From assembly GCA_013397455.1 (NCBI GenBank), contig VYZB01000030.1, positions 2,183,505-2,247,504 of the forward strand: DNA of 64,000 bases. The letters run 5' to 3'. The notes under the pieces were generated by a model, which searched no databases, was not told the origin of the DNA, and saw nothing but the letters and a program-made list of their open reading frames with translations. Both the position numbers and the translations under genes were made by a program. Position 1 is the stretch's first letter; each line of letters opens with the position of its first letter. Origin of the DNA: Crotophaga sulcirostris. Its lineage: Eukaryota; Chordata; Aves; Cuculiformes; Crotophagidae. This document shows, piece by piece, positions 35,701-47,430 of this stretch.

Positions 35701-38700
35701 TTTGGGCAGAGCAAGTCCAGTCCCTGCTGTGACTTAGGTCCACCACATGCAGGCCACCACCCTACACCTCAGACACTGCAACACTTACTTCCCACTTGTT
35801 TATTCAACACAGCCTCTGGGCTTCTGCTTGGGTGCTGGTTGCACCATCACACTCTGAAACCCATTATCTGTTCAGCAAAGCACAAGTGCCAATCCCTCCA
35901 TCTACTTCATTAAAAGTCCCCCGGGTAGCACAGGGCTCTCTGCTCCCAGCTCACCATGTCAAGCTTGCCTTTCTTCTGCAGCATACTGGAGAAGGCCATT
36001 GTGGTGAGGACACAAGCAGCCAAAGAGCAGTACGTGTTAATGGCAGCCCGGTGCTGGGCATCCCCGTGCTCAGAAATTGCTGAGTTAAAACTGGGCCAGT
36101 ACATCCATAGATACAGGGTACCTGGTGGGATGGGGAGAAGGGGATAAAAAAGAGAAAGGGAAAAGAGAGAATACAGGGGCTGAAAAAAACTCTGAAGAAG
36201 ATCTTTCTGCACAGCGGGATGTTAAATCCAATAGTCCTAATACCCTAGAGCTGCACCCCACATGATGGAGGGGCTGGCAGAGAAGGGGAAGCAAAACTCC
36301 TCCTTGTCTTCCCAGGCACCATCTCAGTTCAGCCACTGATGAAGGGAGCAGAGTAGCTCTGAGAGATGGAAGACCAGGATACAGAGCTTCTCAGCCCCAG
36401 ATCCTGGTTTCAGTTAGGTTTTCCCAGAGACACAGGAGGGACTTGCCCTCTGCAGCTGAATGGTCTGCACGTACCAGTGCCCCTGTGGTGGGCGCTGACT
36501 CACCGATCATAGCGAAGAGGTCTGAGTGGTACACGGAGCCCTGCTTGTCTTTACTCTGCTCCAGGTTGGGTCTGTACAAGATACGTGTCACCATGAGGCC
36601 AAAGTAGGCTCCAAAAGTGTGAATGGTCATGGAGCCACCCGCATCCTTGACCTGCAGCCATGGGAAAACAGAGGTTTGCTTCTGCAATCACCACTTGTTT
36701 TGGACCTGAGGTCTGCTTTGCGTTGTGCCCAACTCGTCTGCCCACCCACCCATCCAGACTGCATTCAGTCATAGGGAGAGGGGGACAAAAATGCTCTGGT
36801 CCTGCTATCTGTCCCACTTGCATGGTCCCATGCACAGCCATGTCGTTCCTCTTCGCTTCCCCTTGGAGGTAGAGGGGAGTTTCTGACCTATCCCAAAGGC
36901 AATTGGGTTGCAGCGACAGACAGGTTGGTTCCCAAGTGCACTCAGGTCTTCTGAGAGCTCCTTTGCTTCCCAGCCCTACAAGTCCTGTCTTGGAGGTCAG
37001 GAACTCTACCTTTGTCAGCAGGCATCTTGTCCTTTCCTTCTACAACACCCATATTCCAGCAGGTAAACAGATGACAGGGAAATCTCAGCTATGAAGAGAG
37101 TGACTGGTGCTAAAATCTCTCATCTGCCTCAGGAGCTGTGGCAGAGGGACCCAGTGCTCTTGAATTGCCAGGCTTGCGTGAAAAAAAACAGATCTCCCTT
37201 CTCAGGGAAGAAGTACCCACCGACCCCCTCTTTCCTAATCTGTTTACTTTTTCTGTCTGAATTCTTGCATTTCAAATACCTACAAAGACAGTGGTTTTCC
37301 ATAGCAAAGGGAAAATTTGGAGAGATGTGAATAGGAAGGAGCAGAACTAAGTGGGTGCTACCAAAAGCCTTACATGAAGCAGGTTGAGGAGGATGTACTC
37401 GTTCACTGCAAAGAGTGTGACTTGAAACAAAGTCATGACGAGGAGCTGTATGGGGCTGGTTTTGCCCAGGATAGCCCCAAAGGCAATGCACACAGAGCCC
37501 ACGCAGAAATCAGCGTTGATCAAGCTGGAAAAAAGGGGAAGGAAAATTATGGCTTAATAAGGAAATACTCTTAATAAGGAAAAACTCACTCTCACCCACT
37601 CCCAGCCCCAGAGATCCCACCCCCGATGATGAATAGGTGATTAGGAGACAGCCCTGGATTTCTGACTGACCTTCCTCCCATCCTTACACATCGTCTAGGA
37701 AAGGTGCTTTCCCAAAAATTATTTACATAATATGAATCATCTGTGTTCTCAGCACTGGTGTCCACGGTGCTTTGCTTGGAACTAACTAACTCTCCCATTT
37801 CTCTTCAGGCAGTACCACCATAATGGCAGGTACCTTTGGGCTAAAAGATGGGAAGCAAGTGGAGGTATGAGGGGGGAGGACAACATTTTAGAGACTCATT
37901 TGCCTATAACAGTGGGCCACGCACTGCTGGCTGCTTGGCTCCCACCCCATCTCTTCCACTGGCCAATCAAGAGGTGCCACCCCAGAGCCCGTCTCCTCCT
38001 TACTTCTCCACTCCAATGAGGATCTTCCCATTCTTGAAAGAGTGGAACCAGCCTTGCATCAGGAGAGCCCACTGGATCCCAAAGGCAGCAAGGAGGAAAT
38101 TGAAACCCACGGCTCCAAATCCATAACGCTTGAGGAACGTCATGAGGAAGCCAAAGCCCACAAAGATCATCACGTGGACATCCTGAAAAGCTGTGCAGAG
38201 GGAAGAGACCATCAGCTCTGTGCGGACAGCAGGGCTGTGAGTGCCATTTGAATTTGGTGGCGAAAGGAAACTAACTGCATCAGTGGCAGTAGGGCGAAAA
38301 CTCAAGGGAAAATGTGTGTTTGTCCCACGTCCCCACATTTCTAAGTCTGAAAACAGCTCAGCTTCTGGAAACTGGCTTTCCGTTAAAAGGTTCAGTCTTG
38401 AAAGCCAAAAATGTTTATTAAAAGCTGTGTGCGAGAGAAGACAGTAGACTAATGGAGTGTACAAGGGAAAGCATTTTTCTATTCAGATTCTCTTTTTTCT
38501 CACTTTTGTAAAAAAGTCAGAAAATGTAACATAAAAAGAACAGTGAAGTTTGGGTAAAAATACTTGAAAGGTCATTTTGGGTAGGTCCATCCAGTGCAGG
38601 GGCCCGGTGATGGCTCAGAGCAAGAAGAGTTCAAGAACAAGGGAAGTTTACAAAAACATTTTTAATTGCCACGAAAATCAGTGGCAAAATACCCTTGAGA

Positions 38701-41700
38701 ACAGGATCCCATCTTGTGAGACTCTGAGTGCTTAAACCAGAGAGACCCAGTTCTTCCCACAAATGCTCAAGCCTGCTAACTCGAGCCCCTCAGATGCCCT
38801 TCCCCCGGGGAAACCCAACCTGTGTGAGCCTCTTGAAAGAACGTCTTGGTGCAGTAAGCCTGCTGTACTTTTTAATGCTGCACGTTTCTATCAGATAAGC
38901 ATCGCTGTGCAATTAAGTAAGTTGAAATGTTACATACTTACAAACTGAACCATGCAAGCCCTCGCACTGGAGGACACTCTGGCCACGAAAAGAGCAGGAG
39001 ACCCAAGGCTGTGTTCTCCCTCTGGGAGACCTGCACCAGCAAACCCACGCTGTACAGCAGGCAAACACATCAACGGAGCTATGCCAGCAAGTTCTGCATT
39101 TTGCAGTGCACAAACCATTATAGCCTCTATTAGCATCAGTGTCTGTGCACCTCAGAGAAGGCATAAGCTCAGGGCAGACAAAACTCAGTAATTAGGAATC
39201 TGCTCTACACCAAACCTCTGCTGAAATCCAGCAGCCTGAGATCTGCTTCTGCAGAGACAGTGGGGTTATATCTGCTGCTCCCACTAAGGGCTGGGTGAGG
39301 ATTCAGGTGAGTTGTAGCTCTGCAGAAACCTTGACTTTTGTCCTTTGCTGCTTTACAAGATCTTGCAACTTGAAGAAGGACGAGCATGTGGGCAGGCTCC
39401 AGCAATGTAATGCCACGTTGCAGAGACAGGATAATCTGCTTGTTTTCAAAGATGTCTCCCATACCAGTGAAACCACTTGTGAAAAAAGGAAGAAGACAAG
39501 ATCTGCAGCTGGCACTGTTCAGCAGAGGTCACTTCAAATGCACTACTCTGCATGTTCTAAGAACCATTTTTCCTAATTCTGGTTTTAACAAACGATCTCA
39601 GAGTCCTTCCCTCTTCAGCTGTACTTACTGCCCCCACCTCTCTTCTCCAGGGTAAGCAGCACAATAGAATAGCTAGAATTATCTGCTACCATTTGTATTA
39701 TACAGTCTAACTTTCACCCTAAAACCAGAAATACACAGATCAGAGTTAAAGCTGTGGACTGCGTGCCCTCCAAAAACACAGAGGATCCCCACTGTATGTT
39801 AGGCCCTGTACAAACCCAGAAGGAAGAACAGGTCTTTCTCCAAACTGCACGCAGTCTAAAATCTTTTTCTAACCCTTGTATTTAGTTTCCGTTGGGAAGA
39901 ATACTGTTGGTTTTACTCAGAGGCAGCCCAGGTGCTGCCATGTCCTAAAGGCTTTGTGGTCCTGCTTTTGTGGGAGGACAATTGCCATCACTATTGAGGG
40001 GAAGTGTTTGGGTTTTGGGAATGCCACTTGTGCCAAAGAATCTAATTCCTTTTCCTTACAGAACAGAGGAGTCACCCATTAGGGAATATCAATGTGCAAT
40101 TGAAAATGAGAAGGAATTGTCACACTGACTGGACTTGGCAATGGACACCATTGGCACAACCGCCCATAGGCTTCCTCCTGCCTGCCTTCCCAATCATCTC
40201 CGGGCTTGGAAGACCTCTCAGTTTGTCACTCCAAACCCACTGCCATTGCGGACAGGTCCTATGGACAGCAGTGGTCACAGATACATTAATACCAACGATC
40301 CTCGGGTATTCATCAGTCGCACTGTCTTCTGAGCAGCGCCGAACGGACACAAGGACCAAAATGCCAGGGTTTGGCCACCTCGCCATGCTTGCCCATCTTT
40401 GCAGAGACAGAGTGTTTCTGATTAGATAATATAGCTGTGCTTTTGGGTACGCAAGCCCTTCTTCTGGTCTGAAACAGAAATGCAACTCAAAGCTAAATTG
40501 AGCGAAACGGTTGCTTTTAGGTTAATTTAGTTGTGTGAATCCATGTAGCCATTTGAGGGGGAATATTTGGCACTGTGGAGCAGGGATGGGATATGAGGAC
40601 AGAAAAGCTGTCACATTAGCTCCTACAAGCTCTTGGATCCCTGATGTCCTCCCAACATATCAGTGACTGGAGCAGCCCTCAGGTACTGCTGCTGCTTCAG
40701 GCCGACCCATGTGGGGTTAGTCCCAAGGGCAGATCTCCAGGGAGAGCCCAGGGCAGCCACAGCCATTGACTAACTCAGATGCTGGCTGAGCAGCAGGTTT
40801 CTGTAAGCAAATCCTTTTCTGAACTAGCTAATCCTCAGCAGCTACAGGTTTCTATAGCTCCTTTGATTTAGCAGGTGTTTTTAATGGAAATGTTCTAAAT
40901 AGATGCATGACTCAGGCCTGTTGCTTCCTTGGAAACAATTGCCTACAGAAGCAGCCTGTTCCCAACAGCTCACAAAGATGACCAGCCCTGGAGATCAAAG
41001 CCAGACAAATGCATTGCCTTTCCAGGAGGGGTTTAACCACCTGAATAAACCCCATGGCAATACGATGCAGTGACCCAAGAGCCCTGGGAACCTGCCAGTT
41101 AGGAGGACTCTGGCATCGAAATGCCAGTTGTTAAAGGGTAATTTACTAGTGAGGGGGAGGACGTAGGAAGGGGAGGAAGATGTCACAGGATCTCAACAGC
41201 CGTTCCTCCGTATGCACAGAAAAGCTTGCTCTGATCCAGAGCCGGGGGAGGGGGCAGCAAGCTGAAATTTGCAGGGTGCTAGAAACACGTCAGCCCTATT
41301 CCTGGAAAAAAGACATCATGTACTGGTGTCATGGTACCCTGCTGACAAAACCCCAAGAGCACTGGAGGGCCATGAGGCTTTTCTCTTGCTCTTTGGTGTG
41401 CCCCAAACCAGCCTCAAGGCAAGAGCCCACCTTTCCAGCAATCAGTGGAGATGTCGCCTCTGACAGGCTCTGCCATGGGATGGAATGTGGTGGGTTGGGA
41501 TGGGATGGGGACCAGCGAGCAACAGGACCAGACTTTGCAAATACTCACATGGGTATCGGAAGTAGAAATCATTCTCTATGTCACTGGTCAGGTTCTTCTC
41601 TCGCTTCTCTTCCTCCCAGTGCGCATCGGCTTCAGGATCAAAGCGCACGAAGACCCCGAAGAGGACGATCATGGCCACCTCCCAAAGGAGGCAGACAAGC

Positions 41701-41735
41701 GGCAGCCGCCAGCGCATGTACGTGTTCTTCGCCAT
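32720..41735 (-). CDS. RHCG: Rh family C glycoprotein, ammonia/ammonium channel (complete, 10 exons, 459 aa)
   Basis: Membrane channel for NH3/NH4+ of the Amt/Mep/Rh family, acting in epithelial plasma membranes as a trimer (family knowledge). Coding exons on the minus strand: 41549-41735, 38004-38190, 37374-37524, 36504-36651, 35955-36121, 35131-35268, 34655-34791, 34015-34139, 33518-33591, 32886-32951. All introns are GT-AG, phases agree throughout, and the sum is 1380 bases. The N-terminus [13 protein letters not shown] matches mammalian RHCG; N48 in NLT fits the known glycosylation site. Pore residues expected for Rh channels are present: D178 and H186 in [11 protein letters not shown]236 in WPSFNSA and H345 in NLHAMPG, the twin-histidine pair. 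I chose the ATG at 41735 because it has G at -3 and +4 and matches the mammalian start; an in-frame ATG lies eight codons upstream. The C-terminal tail is about 20 residues shorter than in human RHCG. The span includes the 3' UTR to the presumed cleavage site. RHBG is the alternative, but TICRR next door favours RHCG. Confidence 0.95.
32737..32742 (-). terminator. RHCG: Poly(A) signal AATAAA of RHCG
   Basis: AATAAA on the minus strand about 145 bases after the stop. A GT-rich stretch (GTGAGTGGTGG on the minus strand, about 32701-32711) follows, so cleavage is likely near 32720. This gives a short 3' UTR that stops just before CR1 sequence. Confidence 0.7.
32886..32951 (-). CDS. RHCG: RHCG exon 10, C-terminal tail (residues 439-459, stop)
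   Basis: After acceptor CCCGCAG, the frame from exon 9 reads [20 protein letters not shown] then P and TGA at 32888-32886. It is acidic at the start, like the known RHCG tail, but much shorter than the human tail after YWE. The acceptor has a GC-rich, weak pyrimidine tract. Recognition rests on frame, position and a nearby poly(A) signal. Confidence 0.8.
   Translation of the reverse strand: MPEDEEGDAYHMHNPDKATSP
33027..33517 (-). repeat. 20-bp minisatellite made of copies of the exon 9 splice-donor junction
   Basis: Exact 20-bp register on both sides of the assembly gap: full units at 33401-33520 (six, the first overlapping the true junction), a partial one at 33388-33400, and three at 33027-33086. 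Read on the minus strand, the exon-proximal unit is GTGAGGACATTTACTGGGAG, the RHCG donor plus the last 15 exon bases. Distal units have drifted to GTGAGGCCGTGTGC(G/T)GGG(A/C)G. The donor GT survives in every visible unit except the one at 33481-33500, which has ATGAGG. The array leaves only about 75 unique bases before the exon 10 acceptor. Confidence 0.95.
33087..33387. other. Assembly gap (301 N) inside the minisatellite
   Basis: A run of N with 20-bp repeat units on both sides. The true number of units, and so the length of intron 9, is unknown. Confidence 0.99.
33518..33591 (-). CDS. RHCG: RHCG exon 9 (residues 414-438), donor founds the intron 9 minisatellite
   Basis: Encodes [20 protein letters not shown] then DIYWE, matching the cytoplasmic ENCFED..YWE motif of RHCG. 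The exon ends GACATTTACTGGGAG followed by donor GTGAGG. These 20 bases (15 exonic, 5 intronic) are what is repeated in tandem in the following intron. 74 bp. Confidence 0.92.
34015..34139 (-). CDS. RHCG: RHCG exon 8 (residues 372-413)
   Basis: Encodes [16 protein letters not shown] and a final membrane helix [16 protein letters not shown]. Donor GTAAGC. The loop diverges from mammals, but the alternating pattern and phase fit. Confidence 0.9.
34655..34791 (-). CDS. RHCG: RHCG exon 7 (residues 327-371, second pore His)
   Basis: Encodes [21 protein letters not shown]345 in NLHAMPG is the second twin histidine. It continues [21 protein letters not shown]. Donor GTAAGA, phase 2. Confidence 0.93.
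35131..35268 (-). CDS. RHCG: RHCG exon 6 (residues 281-326)
   Basis: Encodes [33 protein letters not shown] and STVGYVYLT, a strongly conserved membrane-helix stretch of Rh channels. Donor GTGAGT, 138 bp. Confidence 0.94.
35955..36121 (-). CDS. RHCG: RHCG exon 5 (residues 225-280)
   Basis: Encodes [16 protein letters not shown] (F236 is the phenylalanine gate equivalent), [14 protein letters not shown] and KKGKLDM. Donor GTGAGC, phase 0, 167 bp. Confidence 0.94.
36504..36651 (-). CDS. RHCG: RHCG exon 4 (residues 176-224, pore Asp and first pore His)
   Basis: Begins [18 protein letters not shown], which holds D178 and H186, equivalents of the conserved pore Asp and first twin His. Ends ...SDLFAMI with donor GTGAGT. 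148 bp. Confidence 0.94.
37374..37524 (-). CDS. RHCG: RHCG exon 3 (residues 125-175)
   Basis: Acceptor TTCCAG, then [20 protein letters not shown] and [14 protein letters not shown], with donor GTAAGG. 151 bp, ends in phase 0. The last residue is H175 where human RHCG has K. Confidence 0.92.
38004..38190 (-). CDS. RHCG: RHCG exon 2 (residues 63-124)
   Basis: Acceptor CACAG, then [15 protein letters not shown] through [10 protein letters not shown] to LIGVE, with donor GTAAGG. The length of 187 bp is the size I remember for this exon in vertebrate Rh glycoprotein genes. It contains two hydrophobic membrane segments. Confidence 0.93.
41549..41735 (-). CDS. RHCG: RHCG exon 1 (residues 1-62 plus first base of 63)
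   Basis: Encodes the start [13 protein letters not shown], the first membrane segment (about residues 11-31) and the extracellular loop with the N48 sequon (NLT). The exon ends in FYFRYP, followed by a GTGAGT donor. Phase 1. Confidence 0.93.
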
Positions 41736-41830
41736 TCCCTGGTGCCTTGGCCGCTCCATCCACAAGGATCCCCGGGGACCCAGCAGACCATGTGAGCCTG
41801 TGTCCCCTGCACCCGGTCGAGGCTGGTGAC

Positions 41831-41838
41831 ATATATAT
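41831..41838 (-). promoter_or_regulatory. RHCG: TATA-like element upstream of RHCG
   Basis: ATATATAT within the palindrome ACATATATATGT lies about 95 bases upstream of the RHCG start codon in otherwise GC-rich sequence. A TSS near 41805 with a 70-base leader would fit. This is inference; no transcript data. Confidence 0.45.
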
Positions 41839-44800
41839 GTTGGGGAGGGCGAGGTGGGGCCCTGGGAGGTGCCTGCAACAGGATCACGTTTCAGAGTGCG
41901 GGAGCTTCAGCAGGCTTGCTCCTCTCAACCTCCTTCCTCCTTGGGAGGAGGGACGGGTCTCTTGGGCACCTTTTCTACCAGCAGCTCCGAGCACCTCTGA
42001 GCCCTGCCTCCCCAGGGATGAGTAGACATGGAGGCCAGTGTGAGTGGGGAGTGGAGTCCAGGCGTCCTGCCCCCTGTTCTGCCCGGCCCCACACCCCTTC
42101 CCTTTCCCTTGCAGGAGCACCTTGACCCCCACTGCCCTGAGCTCCCTTGGCTGGATGCTCCCCTCACCACACGCCCTGGCTCTGCAAACACCCTTCCCCA
42201 GCTGGCACCAAGGGGGAAGGCAAGGTGCCCTTCGCTCCAGTTCTCAGCTGTCCCCTCTGTCTCACAGGGCACAATGGAAGCCCCAGGAGGCCTTTTTGCC
42301 TTGGAGTAAGACTGTGCTGCTCCTTGGTTTGCAGTGTGCATCCAGACAGTTGATGGTACCATGTGAGCCAGGGTGGAGGTGAGTAGGGACAGGCTTGCCG
42401 CCCCATGCAGGGCAACTCCCAGAGCCTCTTGGGCAACACCAAACTGACACCAGGGTCTGTTTGCTCCCGTGAGCCTCTGTCCTGGGTGTGGAGATGGGAG
42501 GACACAGCCCTGCTGCAGCAGGGATCTGTCCAGGGCTGCCCATCCCCTGACCAGAGCAGTTGGCTCTCTTTGACCAAGAACAAATGGGGCTGAGCCCAGG
42601 GTCCACACTCCCTTCCGATGACTATAAGATGAGTTGCAGAGCCTCCCTACATCCCTGCCAAGGCAGCCTGAGTCACTGGGCGCAGGTCCTGCTGTGGGAC
42701 AGTCCCAGGAACAAGAGGAAGATGCATGCTTCAAACCAAATGTCAATATCCTGCATGCAAGCACAGACACGCAACGACCCTGCCAAGGCTGCCATATATC
42801 TGTAAGGATGTAGACATGGCACATGTCCCATCCTTTCCTGGAGTAATTTGGCCAGCACATCCTGAAGACAAGCCAGGCTAGGGCTGCATGAACCAGGGCA
42901 GTACTCAGATGGTACTGGAGATGGGGCTGGAGACCTCAAAGACGCAGCTTAAGTGTCCCCTCCTCTGGTATGGATCTTCTTTTAATTAATAAATATAAAT
43001 GCAGTGCTCCTTTTTCCCCATGGATTTGAACCTTGTGCTCTTTCTCCCAAGAGCTGGGTGAGTCCTCCAAGCGGATTCCAGCTCCTTCCTCTGCCTGCAG
43101 ATCCCAGAGGTGCCTGTCAGTCTTCAAGAGATGAAAGACTGCAGCCCAGGCAAGCTGCCCAAATTTGCTGATGGCATCTAATTGTGGCCCGCAGGCTGAG
43201 CAAGCAGCACTGATTTCTGTGTTGATTAGGCAATAATTTGAGTTTATTAGTTTTTCTTGTTTGCTTTCTTCTCAAAATGACAGATGGCAGGAAAATGCTG
43301 TAGAGGCTCTTGAAGAGAATGATGGCCACACAAAATCATTCTCCGACCTCATTTGCACCCCATACAGGCAGCAGGGTAGAGGCAACTTTGGGAAGAGCTG
43401 GGGAGAGGCTGCTCAGGAGTACTTGTACATAGCAGAGGAACCAGCTGGTGATCTGTACCCACCAGGATGGGTCAGCTGAGAGAAAGGCAGCAAGTGAACC
43501 CAGACAGCAAGCGAAGGCCAGACCAAGGGACAGCATTGGGGTGCAGGCTCCTTCCTGCAGCTCTGGGGATGCTCTGGGAGATCAGGGCCACAAATGAGTG
43601 CTGCTCTTGACTCTGCAAGGGTCCAGACTGGCTGTGCTCCCTTCCTGTCCATTCCAGGGCTGAGAAAAAGGGAAGCCCACCTACCCAGTCCTCTACTCTA
43701 CATGAGCAGAGCTTCAGCTGGCTTTAGCTAGACTGGGGTCACTTGGTGAGGACATCTAAAGCAAGTGAATGTTGTTGTCCTAAGGACAGATACTCCCTCC
43801 GGCGATGCTGCTTGGGGCCAACCCACTTTGTTTATAGGTCTCCCATTACACACGGTTTCTGCAGGGCAGTCTCAGCCCTATGCACCAGGGAAGAAGAGAT
43901 CTCCAGGTAGAAAGAAGCCAAAATCCCTAAACAATACCTGAGCCCCAATTGCTAGAAGCATTGTTGATAGTTGTGTGTTCCCCTGCCAGCTACGTGGTAG
44001 GACCAGTCTTCAGCCCTACCCTAGTGCAGCTCTTAGACACCTCCAGAAAGGCTACAGGGAGGCACAGAGGAGCATTTTATAACAAGGGAACTTTCTGAAG
44101 CCTGGTAGCGTAGCCACCAGCAATTATGCTCTGTGATCACCCTTTAGCAGAAGAAACCAAACTGCAGAGCTTTCCTAAGACATGTTCTTGCTGAAATGGC
44201 AGCATCCCCAGAAAAGCAGCTGGTGAAGTACAGCCCAGGAAGCAGCAGCTCTGTTGCACCCACTGTCCCCAGCCCCTCTCCCCTGCATCTGGAGGCAGAG
44301 GACAAAGGCTAATGCCTTTTCCACTGGCTTGATAGTCTCACCTTGCTGCACTGCCTTATGCTGCCCTTCTTTATCAACTTGCAGATCAGCAGTTTCCCAC
44401 TGCAGTCCCATTGCAGCTGGCATGCTCCACTGGCTGCCTGTGGCAGGAGAGCCCATTAAAAGTTTCTCTCCATGCTTCTCTGCAGGACCAGGGTAACAAT
44501 GGAAAGGCTGATGGGGGCTTGCCAGCCCTGAAGCCTGCAGCAATGCAGGCAAAGAGCTTGCTGCAGTGTGTTAGACCAAGTCCTTTGCATACATCCTACA
44601 AGGTACCTAACTGCATGGTAGGACCTGTGGGGCAGATTTCACCATGCCCCAGTCACAAATGTCAACCTACTTAAAAGCCCACTTGGAAACTCCACACCAG
44701 TATGAGCCAGCACAATGTGGGCTGGAAGCAATGCCTGCCTGCTCCACCACTGAATTTTGTACATCACATCTGGCACCTGTAAGAGCAGCAAGGCTTCCCC

Positions 44801-47320
44801 AGAAAATCACTGAGATGATGCTGGGGGAAGAGGGGCAGGGCAGGTACATTTGCCCTTCTGCTTTGGAGATGTGGGACCAGGCTGGCAGCAGTCAGGACTC
44901 AGTTGCCTGGAGAAGGCTCTGGGTGAGGGTTGTACTGTACCGGTCCCAGCTGGGTCTCTCCCAGTTTCTCACTTTTATGAGCACTAAAAATACTTGAGAG
45001 ATGTAAAAACAAAATCTAAAGTACACAGAAATCCCTCCCTCTTGCCTGGGGCCCTTGGGGCAGATTCACTCTGGACAGGAGGGAGTGGAAGCTCCTTGGG
45101 TCACGGCAAACTGTCTTGGCAGATCTTACTGCAGCTTGTGCAGGAGCCAAAGTGCTGTGCCAGCTCCAAGAGGTGACCACAAAGCCAAGCACCCAGGTGG
45201 TCTGCAGGCACCCAGGGGAGAGCAGAGCTGGAAGAACCATCTCACCATCTGTAGGTGCTGGCCTGAAATCCCTGTCTGCTTACCCCTGCCTTTCCCTCCT
45301 TTATCTCCTGGCAGCTCCAAGGATTCACTGGAGTGAGGAGAACCAGGTGAAACCAGACAATACCAGAACCTTGCCAGTGGAAAACGGAAGAGTGACTGGG
45401 GAGGGACATGAGGCTGGGCTAGTGGACATGCAGCAGGCAGCAATCCTTGCTCCTGGCTAGATTTACCCCAAAGTTCACGCTGGATCAAATTCTCTTCCAT
45501 TAAGACAGAGAACTGGGAAAGCTGCCTCCCCAGGAGGCACCAGCAACTTCCCATATCATGCTACACCCAGGCCAAAGCCACATCTGAGGATTTTAATAGC
45601 CAACAACTAACCCTCTCAGCTTGCCCCTTCCCTTCCTGCAGTTCCCCCCCTTCTCAGACAACTGCCTGAAGATCCACCAAGGAGCCCATTGCCCAGCTTT
45701 TGCTCTTCCAGAATTAGTGGGCAAAGAAGCAGTAGCCACTACCTTTGAGCACGTAGGGTGGAGAGGGCACTGGAGGATCATGATATGGGGAGGCTCAGAA
45801 GCCTTCACGCAGCACAAGTCAGTCTCTGGGCATTGTCCAGCATGACAGGGGACTCATTGCTTGTGCAAGTCCTTGAGGAGTGTCCTGAAAGCAAAGTGTC
45901 TGAGTCAAAGCACAACCAACCCCTTTTTGGCTGGCTCAGCAGAATGACAAACAAACTCCCCACCAGGATGGGACAGAGCGGTGGCATTGTGGGGATCAGA
46001 CAGGTCATTTAGGTCTGGGGTTTTAAATATCACTCAGAGAGAAATGTTGAGAAATTGTCAAAATAAAGCAAGACTCAAAAGAGCCCTATGTGGATCAAAG
46101 CGCCAACAAAACATCAGCCAAGTTTACAAATGTTTTTTCTTGTGCTCTCGCCTTCTTCCCAGGAAACCACATCTATTGGTAAGTAAATGATTGTCCAGAG
46201 AGAACCCAAGGGCTCTGAGAGAGAAGTCAGTGTCCCTGGGGAGCAGGCTGAGAGGGTGAACTTCTCTGTGAGTAGCGCCAGCGTGGGACAGAGCAAGAAG
46301 CAGGGGTGTGAGTGACTGCAGCTGCTACGCTGGGAAATGCGCAGGTCACTGGGGCTCAGCCAACATCTCTGATGGCTTTCCCAGAGAACTGAATGGCCTC
46401 CAAGAGCAAATATGCTGCGGTGGGCAGGAAAGGAGCAGGGGCTTGAGCAGCCAGCGGCAATTCCTGCACTGGGAGCTGCCAGGCTTTGCTGGGAAACTCT
46501 CCCATGCCCCGAGTTTGTTTCTGGTCCCAGGTGGACTGTGATAAGGCAGGTTTTGGTCACACTCTGCTAAGTGTCCTCAGCAGCTGCCGGGACAGTCACC
46601 CACAGCCGGGTGATGGCAGTGAGAACACAACTGGGTTGGCTTTTCTTCAGGGCTCATACAGGTGAGTGATCTACTGACGAGCAGCATGAGATGTCTCACA
46701 TGGCCAAGAGCCACCCCCAGCCAGGAGGAGGGGCCCACAGCTCCCCAGGGAGCCCAGGTCCCCAAATTGCAGGCTGGCCACCACCCTTTCAGACAGGAAG
46801 ACCCAATGTCCTTCCCTTGCTCTTGATGGCAGGTTTCTCCTACACACCCGAGTGGATCAGCCCCTTGTTCCAGCTCATTAAACCCACTTGTGTTCGTAGT
46901 TCCCAACAAAGCCGAATCGGTCGTTTATTGCCTGCTTGTCTTTGTTGCTTTATAAATACAACTGGCTGCTGGTGACACTGGATTGAGCTGAGCCATTCAG
47001 GCTCTGGAGAGAAGGGAGGTGTGGCTGTCTGGGCCTCTCTGATCTGCAGGGCTTCCTCCTCCCTGTGTCCTCGGTGTGATCCATGCACATTTGCATCACA
47101 CCTCGACTGCTAACACCTGTGGGGCAAGAAGTGCTCTGAGATCTTCACTGAGATAACGCCTAGGGGCAAGGTGGTTGGTGATGACCCAGGCTCCTTGTCT
47201 CCCACGTTCCCAGCTGTCAGCCTCAGTCCAGAAGCCCCGGCCTTACGCCTCTTTGCCCAGCAAGGGCCCTGGGCTGGCCTTGCTGACCCCAGGGAGGCTC
47301 AAGGAGGAGGTGGGCCCTGG
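41839..47320. other. RHCG-TICRR intergenic region, no gene seen
   Basis: About 5.5 kb with several 250-310-codon open frames on both strands near 41.2-42.9 kb. None has a recognisable domain or splice-linked continuation, and they overlap each other. No RNA gene recognised. Confidence 0.5.
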
Positions 47321-47368
47321 GGTGACATCATCCTGCGGTGACATCATCTTGGGGTGACATCTCCACTG
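47321..47368 (+). repeat. 16-bp repeat, three copies, each with TGACATC(A)
   Basis: Units at 47321, 47337 and 47353, all beginning GGTGACAT; the first two read GGTGACATCATC. TGACATCA differs by one base from the CRE. Lies about 400 bases upstream of the perfect CRE, with a CR1 between. Confidence 0.85.
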
Positions 47369-47406
47369 TGTCTGCAGGGCCTGCCGGCCAGCTGGAGGGC
47401 TCCCAT

Positions 47407-47427
47407 CTGTACCTGTACCTGTACCTG
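47407..47427 (+). repeat. Hexamer repeat (CTGTAC)3.5
   Basis: Three perfect CTGTAC copies plus CTG, ending at the 5' edge of the CR1 fragment. Confidence 0.95.
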
Positions 47428-47430
47428 AAG

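Noticed and set aside
36301..36500. Possible extra RHCG exon between exons 4 and 5
   Set aside because: Exon 4 ends and exon 5 begins in compatible phase and the peptide is continuous with the family ([12 protein letters not shown]).
41180..42860. Overlapping long frames, 281 codons plus strand and 311 codons minus strand
   Set aside because: They overlap RHCG exon 1 and its promoter and each other, with no recognisable domain.
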